NCBI GenBank assembly: GCA_028598985.1
Contig: JAQRMV010000017.1
Coordinates: 1 to 35,796 of the forward strand
Source: Gammaproteobacteria bacterium
GTDB lineage: Bacteria; Pseudomonadota; Gammaproteobacteria; Pseudomonadales; Balneatricaceae
Direction: 5' to 3'
Length of the DNA stretch: 35,796 nt
Every line of letters begins with the position of its first letter. Within the stretch, counting starts at the first letter, position 1. The notes beneath the pieces are model-generated. The model saw only the letters and a program-made list of their open reading frames with translations. It did no database searches and was not told where the DNA came from. The position numbers were made by a program, and so were the translations under genes. Shown here piece after piece: positions 1 to 6,114 of this stretch.

Positions 1-87
1 AAGAAGACATTGCTCCAAATCTACTTTCTGCTTTGGAGAAAGGCTGCTAATGGATTGTTTTAATTGATTAAATTCATGTGACTTCAT
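1..87 (-). CDS. N-terminal fragment of an unidentified gene, possibly an IS1595/ISXO2-type transposase (runs off the window)
   Basis: An ATG at 85-87 opens 29 codons that run off the left edge; the product begins MKSHEFNQLKQSISSLSPKQ. The pattern (short amphipathic start, then a leucine- and glutamine-rich helix) resembles the beginnings of IS1595-family transposases, but the zinc ribbon and DDE domain would lie outside the window, so this is a weak identification. AGGTG about 10 bases upstream could serve as ribosome binding site. It has its own promoter (123-151) with a LexA-like box at 100-115, which favours this strand over the short plus-strand reading of the same bases. It could equally be a small SOS-induced gene of another kind. 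Confidence 0.45.
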   Translation of the reverse strand, partial: MKSHEFNQLKQSISSLSPKQKVDLEQCLL

Positions 88-99
88 AATATGTAACAC

Positions 100-151
100 C
101 TGTATAGTTAACCAGTACTGGTATTATACACAGTTCAACAACTAACGTAAA
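100..151 (-). promoter_or_regulatory. Promoter with LexA-like SOS box
   Basis: On the minus strand, TTTACG (146-151), a 17-base spacer and a perfect TATAAT (123-128) form a sigma-70 promoter for the gene starting at 87. The start point would fall near 116, beside CTGTATAGTTAACCAG (100-115, plus-strand reading). This differs from the gammaproteobacterial LexA consensus CTGT-N8-ACAG at one position. A 12-base perfect palindrome ACCAGTACTGGT (111-122) overlaps the gap between box and -10. SOS control is inferred. Confidence 0.55.
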
Positions 152-225
152 CATAGCCCATATTCTTTACTCCGTTTTGTTGTTTAGTTTAACTTGTTCG
201 AAATAAGAAATTTTAATTTGTTGTC

Positions 226-309
226 TTAAATTGTTGGGGTTTTATACTTGTAAGCTTTTTCTTTGGCTTTGCAGCTCTTAGCTTTTGCATCAGTTAATTG
301 TCTTTTCAT
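226..309 (-). pseudogene. P4-type tyrosine integrase, N-terminal remnant
   Basis: Twenty-seven codons read MKRQLTDAKAKSCKAKEKAY followed by KYKTPTI and a stop. The LTDAK...K.K.K.Y pattern is the characteristic opening of the arm-DNA-binding (DUF4102) domain of P4-like prophage and island integrases, normally about 400 residues. After KYK the sequence no longer matches and the frame stops at 226, so everything after the first half of the arm-binding domain is gone. The fragment lies between ATACCCTG repeats on its 5' side (331-382) and the gene at the window edge. Non-functional as an integrase, and probably left by decay or replacement of an island. Confidence 0.6.
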
Positions 310-330
310 CTTTTTAGGGTGCTGGTTGAT

Positions 331-382
331 GATACCCTGTATTTTACCCTAAAATACCCTGGATTCCAATGGAAATACCCTG
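331..382. repeat. ATACCCTG direct repeats (candidate integrase arm sites)
   Basis: Copies of ATACCCTG lie at 332-339, 354-361 and 375-382, with a variant TTACCCTA at 344-351. TTCCAATGGAA (364-374), an 11-base interrupted palindrome, lies between the last two. Another exact copy occurs at 1552-1559, beyond the HigBA pair. Short direct repeats just upstream of an integrase gene are usual for arm-type integrase binding sites; that role is inferred from position next to the integrase remnant. Confidence 0.5.
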
Positions 383-449
383 ACGTTACAGGACTTAAAT
401 TGCGTTAAAGTAGCCGTATATGTGGCTATAAAGTCTTTTCAGGACACAA

Positions 450-473
450 GTTCGTCTTTCTCCGTCCGCACCA
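450..473 (+). other. tRNA-Leu 3'-end-like tract (candidate attachment site)
   Basis: GTTCG at 450-454 is followed by TTTCTCCGTCCGCACCA ending at 473. The last 11 bases fit a 3' acceptor strand CGTCCGC, discriminator A and CCA, which would pair with a GCGGACG 5' acceptor as recalled for tRNA-Leu(UAG) of pseudomonad relatives. No 5' half of a tRNA precedes it, and the T-stem does not pair (conserved A58 is T). It is therefore not a gene but could be the tRNA-derived core copy at one end of an integrated element. Confidence 0.4.
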
Positions 474-548
474 TTCTAAGCCTTCAGGGCGACTTAACTT
501 GTTGTTATACATACGTTTTCTATAAAGAAGAACAACGTGGTAGACAAT

Positions 549-826
549 ATGGTAGACACTTTTCCTAAATACACTTATACCAAATCTGGTACTTATCGTC
601 TAAATCTATACTTCATAAGCTAGAAAACTATTGGCTAGGGCTTCGGTTAACTCAATCGGAAATTCCAGCCCAGCATCTATTACGTTCAGACCCTACTAAA
701 GCATCTGATGCACCAACACTCAGAGAAGCTTTGGATGTCTACCTCAAGACAAAGGCAGAAGGGCGCTCAGACTATTTCATTACGACAGCTCACAGAAACA
801 TTGATTATGTAATTAAATGTCTTAGC
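549..826 (+). pseudogene. Degraded phage-type tyrosine recombinase (N-terminal part)
   Basis: Two pieces in different frames. ATG at 549 reads MVDTFPKYTYTKSGTY and then stops at 623. From about 617, in the other frame, comes KLENYWLGLRLTQSEIPAQH, a linker, and LREALDVYLKTKAEGRSDYF followed by an HRNIDYVIKCL helix up to about 826. These match the start and core-binding (SAM-like) domain of an integrase family common in marine gammaproteobacteria. The segment expected between them (about 30-40 codons) is missing, with a frame change at the joint, and the catalytic domain is absent. The frame stays open to 1300 only because it runs antisense through higA and part of higB. Inactive relic. Confidence 0.7.
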
Positions 827-868
827 ATTTCCTATTACGTGACCAAAATCACTGTACCACTACAGACA

Positions 869-1141
869 CTACGCAACGCACTGAATGCTTTCGGTAATAT
901 TTTTCTCCGCTTCAGCAACGTCATACTGGGTCTGCAGGTTCATCCAAAAAAGTGCACTGGTACCAAAGTAACGACCCAATCGCACGGCAGTGTCAGCAGT
1001 GATGGAGCGGTTACCGTTGATAATTTCATTTACCCGAGTTTGCTGGACGTGGATTTCACGGGCAAGGCGATAACGAGTTATTTCGAACTCCTCAACAAAT
1101 TCATGCAAGTGTTCGCCTGGGTGTATCGCAACAATATTCAT
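869..1141 (-). CDS. higA: HigA-family antitoxin (XRE helix-turn-helix)
   Basis: A 90-residue protein beginning MNIVAIHPGEHLHEFVEEFE, the standard opening of HigA antidotes. The helix-turn-helix lies at about residues 20-60 (RYRLAREIHV, then RVNEIINGNR), followed by the conserved ALFWMNLQTQYD segment. HigA binds and neutralises the HigB ribonuclease and represses the shared promoter. A perfect AGGAGG (1150-1155) overlaps the higB stop codon and lies 8 bases before the ATG, so the antitoxin should be translated strongly. Second gene of the higB-higA pair, with 12 bases between the genes. Domains look complete; family assignment is firm. Confidence 0.92.
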   Translation of the reverse strand: MNIVAIHPGEHLHEFVEEFEITRYRLAREIHVQQTRVNEIINGNRSITADTAVRLGRYFGTSALFWMNLQTQYDVAEAEKNITESIQCVA

Positions 1142-1153
1142 AATGACAACCTC

Positions 1154-1435
1154 CTAGTGGTAATCCACAATTTCAACTTCATGGGCGTTACCATCCACCC
1201 AACAAAAACAAATGCGCCACTGTCTGTTAATACGAATACTGTGTTGGCCTTTACGGTTGCCTGTCAGAGTTTCAAGGTGATGACTTGGCGGCACACGTAA
1301 ATCGTCTAAACAAACCGCAGCCTGTATACGATCCATGCGCATTTTAGTGCGTTTAGCGATATCAGCAGGAAACTTTTTTCCAAACATACCCTTAGCAGCA
1401 TTTTCGGCGACTGAATTATGGTAACTCTTAATCAT
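1154..1435 (-). CDS. higB: HigB-family toxin (RelE-like mRNA interferase)
   Basis: A 93-residue protein starting MIKSYHNSVAENAAKGMFGK. Conserved HigB features are visible: the LETLTGNRKGQHSIRINRQW core and the WRICFCW...EVEIVDYH end. RelE/HigB toxins cleave mRNA on the ribosome. An upstream in-frame ATG would add 15 residues, but I prefer the ATG at 1433-1435: it matches the family length, and the promoter -10 (1442-1447) lies inside the longer form. No Shine-Dalgarno sequence precedes the start and the predicted transcript begins at or next to the ATG. Toxin-first gene order is usual for higBA. Sits among integrase relics, consistent with carriage on a mobile element. Confidence 0.9.
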   Translation of the reverse strand: MIKSYHNSVAENAAKGMFGKKFPADIAKRTKMRMDRIQAAVCLDDLRVPPSHHLETLTGNRKGQHSIRINRQWRICFCWVDGNAHEVEIVDYH

Positions 1436-1441
1436 GAGTAA

Positions 1442-1470
1442 ATGATACTGCAAAACAATAGTATTGGAAA
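1442..1470 (-). promoter_or_regulatory. higBA promoter with internal inverted repeat
   Basis: Minus strand: TTTCCA (1465-1470), 17-base spacer, TATCAT (1442-1447). Start of transcription is expected near 1435, on the toxin ATG. ATACT (1445-1449) and AGTAT (1460-1464) form a perfect 5-bp inverted repeat with a 10-base centre inside the promoter, a plausible HigA operator. Confidence 0.6.
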
Positions 1471-1563
1471 GCGATACCATTATCGATTAGCTTTAGCTAT
1501 TATTTCCACGCGCAATCTAGTTCGGATGATCATTCATGCAAAAGCGTCCTAATACCCTGATCA

Positions 1564-1734
1564 CTACCTCCCGCCACACGCTCCACAACACGTGCCTTGT
1601 TCGCCATGAACTGGTTTTTTTGGTTTGGTTTTGTCTGCTTTATCTTGCGTGCTTGCCGTAGGCTTTTGAGTGGGTTCATATTGTTCTGCTACTCGTTTGT
1701 TTTTGCCTAGCGCAGCATTAAAAAATTCCATCAT
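1564..1734 (-). CDS. Small Cys/Gly-tailed conserved protein, 56 residues, unknown function
   Basis: An ATG-ATG pair at 1729-1734 opens 56 codons ending TAG at 1564. The product starts MMEFFNAALGKNKRVAEQYE, has a lysine-, proline- and threonine-rich middle, and ends HGEQGTCCGACGGR. GAGG (1743-1746) lies 8 bases before the first ATG. The CCGxCGG ending suggests a metal or redox site; I recall similar short proteins in marine gammaproteobacteria but cannot name a family. No signal peptide or membrane segment. It follows the ynj-type ABC operon on the same strand, 130 bases after the ATPase gene, with no clear terminator between. Coding is supported by the ribosome binding site, codon pattern and ordered composition. 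Confidence 0.7.
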   Translation of the reverse strand: MMEFFNAALGKNKRVAEQYEPTQKPTASTQDKADKTKPKKPVHGEQGTCCGACGGR

Positions 1735-1864
1735 GGTGTGTGCCTCAAAGTTAGCATGTATTAAATTAGGGAAACATCAAAGACTAAGCCTAACTCAAGC
1801 GGTAGCCAGTCTAAGGAATCTAGGTCAAATATTGGTAAGGTAAATACAATATTCACCTATTGAA

Positions 1865-2521
1865 TTAACTTGAGGGCTGCAACACAACCACCGGGCCATT
1901 CACGGTGGCGGCCTCTGCAGGATCATGGGTGACTAGCAGTACTGGTATATTACGCTTCTGTGTTTGGGTAAACAAAAAATCACGCATGGTGTGGCGTAAT
2001 TCCAAATCTAGTTTAGAAAATGGCTCATCCAATAACAAGGCTTGGGGCTGTGCTAATAAAGCCCGCATCAGCGCTACTCTGCTTTGTTGGCCACCGGACA
2101 AAGTGGCGGGGTTGCGGTGATAAAAACCACTCAATTGCGCATGCTCTAAGGCTTGCTCTACCTGTGCACGGCGCTGTTTTTTACCCACTACGCTGGCATG
2201 TAAGCCAAAAGCTAGATTGTCTCCCACGCTCAAGTGGGGGAACAATAAAGGGTCCTGAAACAAGATGCCTATGTTACGTTGGGTGACGGCTTTATGGGTG
2301 ATATTTTCATTATTTAATAACACTTCACCGGTGATGGCTAAGCCTGTACTTATGCCTGTGCCTAAGTGCCCACCAATGGCGTTTAGTAAAGTAGATTTAC
2401 CTACACCCGAAGGCCCCATGATGCAGGCGATTTGGCCTTTTTCAATGACCATATTAACCGGTTCGAATAAACACACCTTGTGGGGCGTGGAGGCACTTAG
2501 GTTTTGTAATTCTAAACTCAA
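1865..2521 (-). CDS. ynjD: YnjD-like ABC transporter ATP-binding protein
   Basis: A 218-residue ABC ATPase with all motifs in order: Walker A GPSGVGKST (about residues 36-44), Q-loop ILFQDP, signature LSGGQQSRVALMRALL, Walker B ALLLDEPFSKLD and switch histidine LLVTHD. It powers the importer formed with the permease and binding protein encoded immediately upstream. Starts 18 bases after the ynjC-like stop. The set ynjB-ynjC-ynjD plus a ynjF-type gene matches the E. coli ynj cluster, whose substrate is not established. Resembles Fe3+, thiamine and sulfate-type ATPases; the assignment to ynjD rests on neighbours. Confidence 0.88.
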   Translation of the reverse strand: MSLELQNLSASTPHKVCLFEPVNMVIEKGQIACIMGPSGVGKSTLLNAIGGHLGTGISTGLAITGEVLLNNENITHKAVTQRNIGILFQDPLLFPHLSVGDNLAFGLHASVVGKKQRRAQVEQALEHAQLSGFYHRNPATLSGGQQSRVALMRALLAQPQALLLDEPFSKLDLELRHTMRDFLFTQTQKRNIPVLLVTHDPAEAATVNGPVVVLQPSS

Positions 2522-2539
2522 AATAAATTACTCATCATG

Positions 2540-4273
2540 TTATCTGGTATTTTTTAGTGTCATTATTTTAGGTAGAAACAAGGCTAGGGCGTATGCCAGC
2601 ATGGGCACCAAAGCTTGTAATAGGCCATATACACCGACTAAACGCCGGTCTGCGCCCGAGGCCAAGCTCACTGCTTCAGTGGTTAAGCTTTCTACTCGGC
2701 CTGCGCCGATCATTAATGTAGGCAGGTATTGGCTAATAGACACGGCGATACCAATGGCCCATGCCAATAATAATGGCCTTAATAGCAAGCTCAATTTAAT
2801 GCGCCAAAAACGACGCCAATAGGAGCTGCCTAAACTGCAAGCTACCTGTAAATATCGTTGATCTAAAGCTCGCCATGAATCGATCAAGCTTAACATGACG
2901 TATGGGAACACAAACAATAAATGAGCCCATATCACAGTAGCCATGCTGCCGTTTAATCCTAGGCGCAAAAACCCCACTTTTAGCCCATACAAAAAGGCTA
3001 TTTGAGGCACCAGTAATGGCAAATAGATAAACCACAAGGTGAGCCGATATAAGTGGCCACCAAACCGATCTTGTACTTCCAGCCAGGCCACCGCTAAGAT
3101 TAGACCCATACCACTACTCATAAACGCCATGATTAAGCTGTGCTGTAAGGCCAAAGGCCAGTGTGTGAGTAGCTGTAACCAATAGTTAAATGACCAACTT
3201 GAGGGTAAAACGGCGGGAAACGACCAACGCCATGCAATAGACCATATAGCCAGCACCAACAATGACAATAAACCTGCCATAAGGGTAATGGGTAATGCTG
3301 CACTTAGAGTGCTGGCCAGCAGGTTGAATTTTGCTACACGCTTGCCCGATCGAATCAGGGCGCTATTAACATGCCTTACCAAGAGCCCAGCTACTTCCCA
3401 CACTGCAAGGCTTGCTATTATTATAAGCCCTAAGCACACCGCCGCCGCAGAAGCAGGTAACAACAGATGCACGTTGGTGTCGTTATACCAACGCATGGTG
3501 GCTAGTGCCAAAGTGGGTGGGTTATTGGGGCCTAATATTTGAGCCATATCCACCGTTGATAGTGAATAGACCAAAACCACCAGAACCGGTAAACGAATGA
3601 GTGGATATAGCTGCGGCACAATAACTTTATACCAAGCAGTAATATGGCTATAGCCCATGCTTTGGGCGAGGGTTAGTTGTTTAGAAACATTAATTTGCTT
3701 AAGGGCAACTAGGCTCACTAGCCATAAAAAAGGCAGTTCTTTAACCACCAGCCCAAAGATTAAACTAAGCCCCCATAAGTCTTGTACGGTGGCCCAGTTG
3801 GGCGGTAATTCCCAGCCTGTTAACCATGGACTTAAGGCACGAAAAAACCAGCCAGATGGGGCTATTAAAAAAGCCAAGCCAATAGCGATGGCAGCATGGG
3901 GCGCGGCTAATATGGGTACCAATAAAGGCTTTAGAAAGGGTTTGAAGCGGCTAGAAATAGAGGTGGTTTTTGGGCAGTGGTATACCCAAGCACTCCCCAC
4001 TAGTGCCAGCATTACTGCTATCGTGGTGGCCACAAATCCGCTTACTAGGGATAGCCTTAAACTGGTAGCGAAACCTGGAAGGTCGAATAATTGCTGCCAG
4101 GCCAGCATACTGAAGTTGTGGTGCCCAAGGGCAGGTAAAATGCCAAAAGCGGCCCATAAGGTTTCGCCAAAGCCTACAACCACCGGCGCTAATATAACTG
4201 TGGTTAAGGCGGTTAGCATCAACCACTTGGGCCAACTTCTAAAAACTATCACTGGCTGTATCGTTTGCTCCAT
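2540..4273 (-). CDS. ynjC: YnjC-like ABC transporter permease (two fused permease domains)
   Basis: A 577-residue integral membrane protein carrying two binding-protein-dependent permease halves in one chain. About twelve hydrophobic segments can be seen. The first EAA-type loop is near residues 190-220 (LVALKQINVSKQLTLAQSMG) and the second near 465-490 (SWRALDQRYLQVACSLGSS). The doubled arrangement agrees with E. coli YnjC and with FbpB/ThiP-type permeases. The ATG at 4271-4273 is preferred; a TTG eight codons earlier (4295-4297) is also possible. Either way the gene overlaps the end of the ynjB-like gene (25 or 49 bases), implying translational coupling. Transported compound unknown. Confidence 0.87.
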   Translation of the reverse strand: MEQTIQPVIVFRSWPKWLMLTALTTVILAPVVVGFGETLWAAFGILPALGHHNFSMLAWQQLFDLPGFATSLRLSLVSGFVATTIAVMLALVGSAWVYHCPKTTSISSRFKPFLKPLLVPILAAPHAAIAIGLAFLIAPSGWFFRALSPWLTGWELPPNWATVQDLWGLSLIFGLVVKELPFLWLVSLVALKQINVSKQLTLAQSMGYSHITAWYKVIVPQLYPLIRLPVLVVLVYSLSTVDMAQILGPNNPPTLALATMRWYNDTNVHLLLPASAAAVCLGLIIIASLAVWEVAGLLVRHVNSALIRSGKRVAKFNLLASTLSAALPITLMAGLLSLLVLAIWSIAWRWSFPAVLPSSWSFNYWLQLLTHWPLALQHSLIMAFMSSGMGLILAVAWLEVQDRFGGHLYRLTLWFIYLPLLVPQIAFLYGLKVGFLRLGLNGSMATVIWAHLLFVFPYVMLSLIDSWRALDQRYLQVACSLGSSYWRRFWRIKLSLLLRPLLLAWAIGIAVSISQYLPTLMIGAGRVESLTTEAVSLASGADRRLVGVYGLLQALVPMLAYALALFLPKIMTLKNTR

Positions 4274-5469
4274 TGTTGCTTTAACTGGGTGCTCCAACTT
4301 GCATGGGGCTCAAGCAAAGTGGGGCCTAAATCTGGCAGTGTTGGTAAAGCCTCAGAGCTAGGCAAAGCGGCAAATGCTTGTGTTTGTTGGGCATTCAGAG
4401 ATGTTGGGTCTAACACCGAAAAACTGCCTAATACGTTGATGTTTTGCATGTGTGCCTGGGTTTCTGGCCGTAGCAAGAAGTTGGCCACCACCGTTGCACC
4501 TGCAGTATGACTGGCGTTGTAGGGAATAGCTACAAAACTGATATTGCCTAAAGACCCTTTGCTTGGCACAAACACACGGGCACTGTTAGGTAATAGGCCG
4601 CTTGCTATCCCTGCGGCTGCAGCAGCGGGATCAAACGCCATGGCAATATCCACTTCACCATCGCTGAGCATTTGTTGCTGGATCGATTCATTTTCTGGAA
4701 AGCTAGTGCCTGCACGCCACAAATGGGGTTTTATGGCATCATACCAGCGCCATAATGGGGCGGTTGCCGTTGCAAATGACTGCGGCGTTGCGGGTTGTTG
4801 TAACACGCTAGGATCTGGCGTTAATTCAATCAACGCTTGTTTCAAGAAGGTGGTGCCCATAAAGTTACTAATTACTGGATGGGTGAGGCGTCCAGGGTTG
4901 GCTTGTGCCCAAGTTAGCATTTGTGCCATGGATAAGGGCGGTTGTTTTACCTGATCACTGTTTGCAATAAACACAAAACGCGCCAAGCGCCAGGGTACTT
5001 CTAAACCAGCAACGGCTTCAGTAAAGTCTACCGAGGCGGCTGAATGAGGGCTTAGGTCTAGGTACTTAGCATTGGGAAGTTGGCTTACAAATGGCCCGTG
5101 TAATAATTGTTGTTGTTTCATGGCTAAAAAGTTTGGCCCATTTATCCAGATCATATCCACTGCGCCGTTGGTATTTTGACCGGCCGCTTTTTCTGCCACC
5201 ACTTGAGTTACGGCTTCAGCGGTTGACGACAATTTTACTTGTTTCACTTTCACGTCATATAAAGCTTCCGTTTGTTCACCTACCCAAGTGATAAAGTTGT
5301 TGGTGCGAACGTCGCCTCCCCACGCATGCCAATACACGGTTTCTCCTTGGGCTTCATTTAGGGTTTGTTGCCATGTGGCAAAGGTAAATTGGCTTAATAA
5401 GCTTAGGGTTAATACGGATAACAATAAACGTAATGGCCTTGGTGGTTTGTGATTTGTATAGGGAGTCAT
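4249..5469 (-). CDS. ynjB: YnjB-like ABC transporter periplasmic solute-binding protein
   Basis: A 406-residue protein with an N-terminal export signal (charged start, then LLLSVLTLSLLSQFTFA, cleavage expected near residue 31). The mature part begins WQQTLNEAQGETVYWHAWGG, typical of the YnjB branch of the iron/thiamine/polyamine-type binding proteins, and contains the DMIWINGPNF segment recalled from that family. GAGG lies 8 bases before the ATG. Follows the CDP-alcohol phosphatidyltransferase gene by 36 bases and overlaps the permease start. The many tryptophans and tyrosines suggest an aromatic-lined pocket, but the ligand cannot be told from sequence. Confidence 0.87.
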   Translation of the reverse strand: MTPYTNHKPPRPLRLLLSVLTLSLLSQFTFATWQQTLNEAQGETVYWHAWGGDVRTNNFITWVGEQTEALYDVKVKQVKLSSTAEAVTQVVAEKAAGQNTNGAVDMIWINGPNFLAMKQQQLLHGPFVSQLPNAKYLDLSPHSAASVDFTEAVAGLEVPWRLARFVFIANSDQVKQPPLSMAQMLTWAQANPGRLTHPVISNFMGTTFLKQALIELTPDPSVLQQPATPQSFATATAPLWRWYDAIKPHLWRAGTSFPENESIQQQMLSDGEVDIAMAFDPAAAAAGIASGLLPNSARVFVPSKGSLGNISFVAIPYNASHTAGATVVANFLLRPETQAHMQNINVLGSFSVLDPTSLNAQQTQAFAALPSSEALPTLPDLGPTLLEPHASWSTQLKQQWSKRYSQ

Positions 5470-5505
5470 AATTGAACCTCAGTATGATAGTGATAAGTGG
5501 CCGGT

Positions 5506-6114
5506 TTAGTCGGCTAACATGTGCCAGCTTTGTAGCCAACGGCTTAAAGTGGTGAGTAAGCACGCAAAAGCAAAGGCGTAGGCTAGGGTGGGGAATAGGG
5601 TGGGCCATAGACAAAAAGCCACAAATATAGCAATGGTTTCGGCGCCTTCAGTAAGCCCACCTAAGTAATAAAGGCCTTTACTAGGAAATTTTTGTGCTTG
5701 TAATCCACGTTTTTCGGCCATTAAAGAAAAGCTCAAAAAAGACGACCCAGTCCCCACAAATGCAGCCAATAATACGGCCGCTGCTAGGGCATTGGCGGCG
5801 CTGTCTGCAAAGGCAAACCCTAGGGGTATTAAGGCGTAAAACATAAAATCTAAGGCAATGTCTAAAAATGCGCCACGGTCTGTGGTTTGGGTTAAACGGG
5901 CCACTTGGCCATCTAATCCATCTAACAGGCGGTTAACCAAGATAAATGTTAAACCCCACAAATAATGTTGAGTGGCTATTAATGGTAGGGCAATTAACCC
6001 TAATAAAAAGCCAGCTATAGTTACTTGGTCTGCACGCACATTTAGGTGCACCAGTAATCTGGCCATAGGGTTGAGCAGTTTGTGCTGCAAGGGCAGTATG
6101 CGGGCATCAATCAT
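5506..6114 (-). CDS. ynjF: CDP-alcohol phosphatidyltransferase family protein (YnjF type)
   Basis: A 202-residue, roughly six-helix membrane enzyme. The CDP-alcohol transferase signature lies at about residues 60-85: DGLDGQVARLTQTTDRGAF followed by LDIALD, with all four aspartates in place. Seven residues separate AR from the following G, against eight in the PgsA encoded at 21919-22470. These enzymes move a phosphatidyl or phospho-alcohol group from a CDP-linked donor to an alcohol; the substrates here are unknown. The ATG at 6112-6114 overlaps the upstream TGA in an ATGA junction and gives MIDARILPLQ, agreeing with YnjF starts; two earlier ATGs are rejected. The enzyme sits between the flavoprotein and ABC genes in one operon. 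Confidence 0.85.
   Translation of the reverse strand: MIDARILPLQHKLLNPMARLLVHLNVRADQVTIAGFLLGLIALPLIATQHYLWGLTFILVNRLLDGLDGQVARLTQTTDRGAFLDIALDFMFYALIPLGFAFADSAANALAAAVLLAAFVGTGSSFLSFSLMAEKRGLQAQKFPSKGLYYLGGLTEGAETIAIFVAFCLWPTLFPTLAYAFAFACLLTTLSRWLQSWHMLAD

Noticed and set aside
3..50. Plus-strand end of a reading frame (EDIAPNLLSALEKGC then stop) at the left edge.
   Set aside because: The minus strand of the same bases has an ATG, a promoter and a regulatory box, and reads as a better protein start; both are unlikely to be coding.
445..473. A complete tRNA gene ending at CCA.
   Set aside because: No 5' acceptor, D-arm or anticodon arm precedes it and the T-stem does not pair; kept only as a possible attachment-site fragment.
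827..1300. Continuation of the plus-strand recombinase frame as a protein.
   Set aside because: Beyond about 826 it is antisense to the HigA and HigB genes, which have clear family features; the recombinase similarity ends there.
1436..1480. N-terminal extension of HigB by 15 residues.
   Set aside because: The extension would overlap the promoter -10 and -35 and has no family support.
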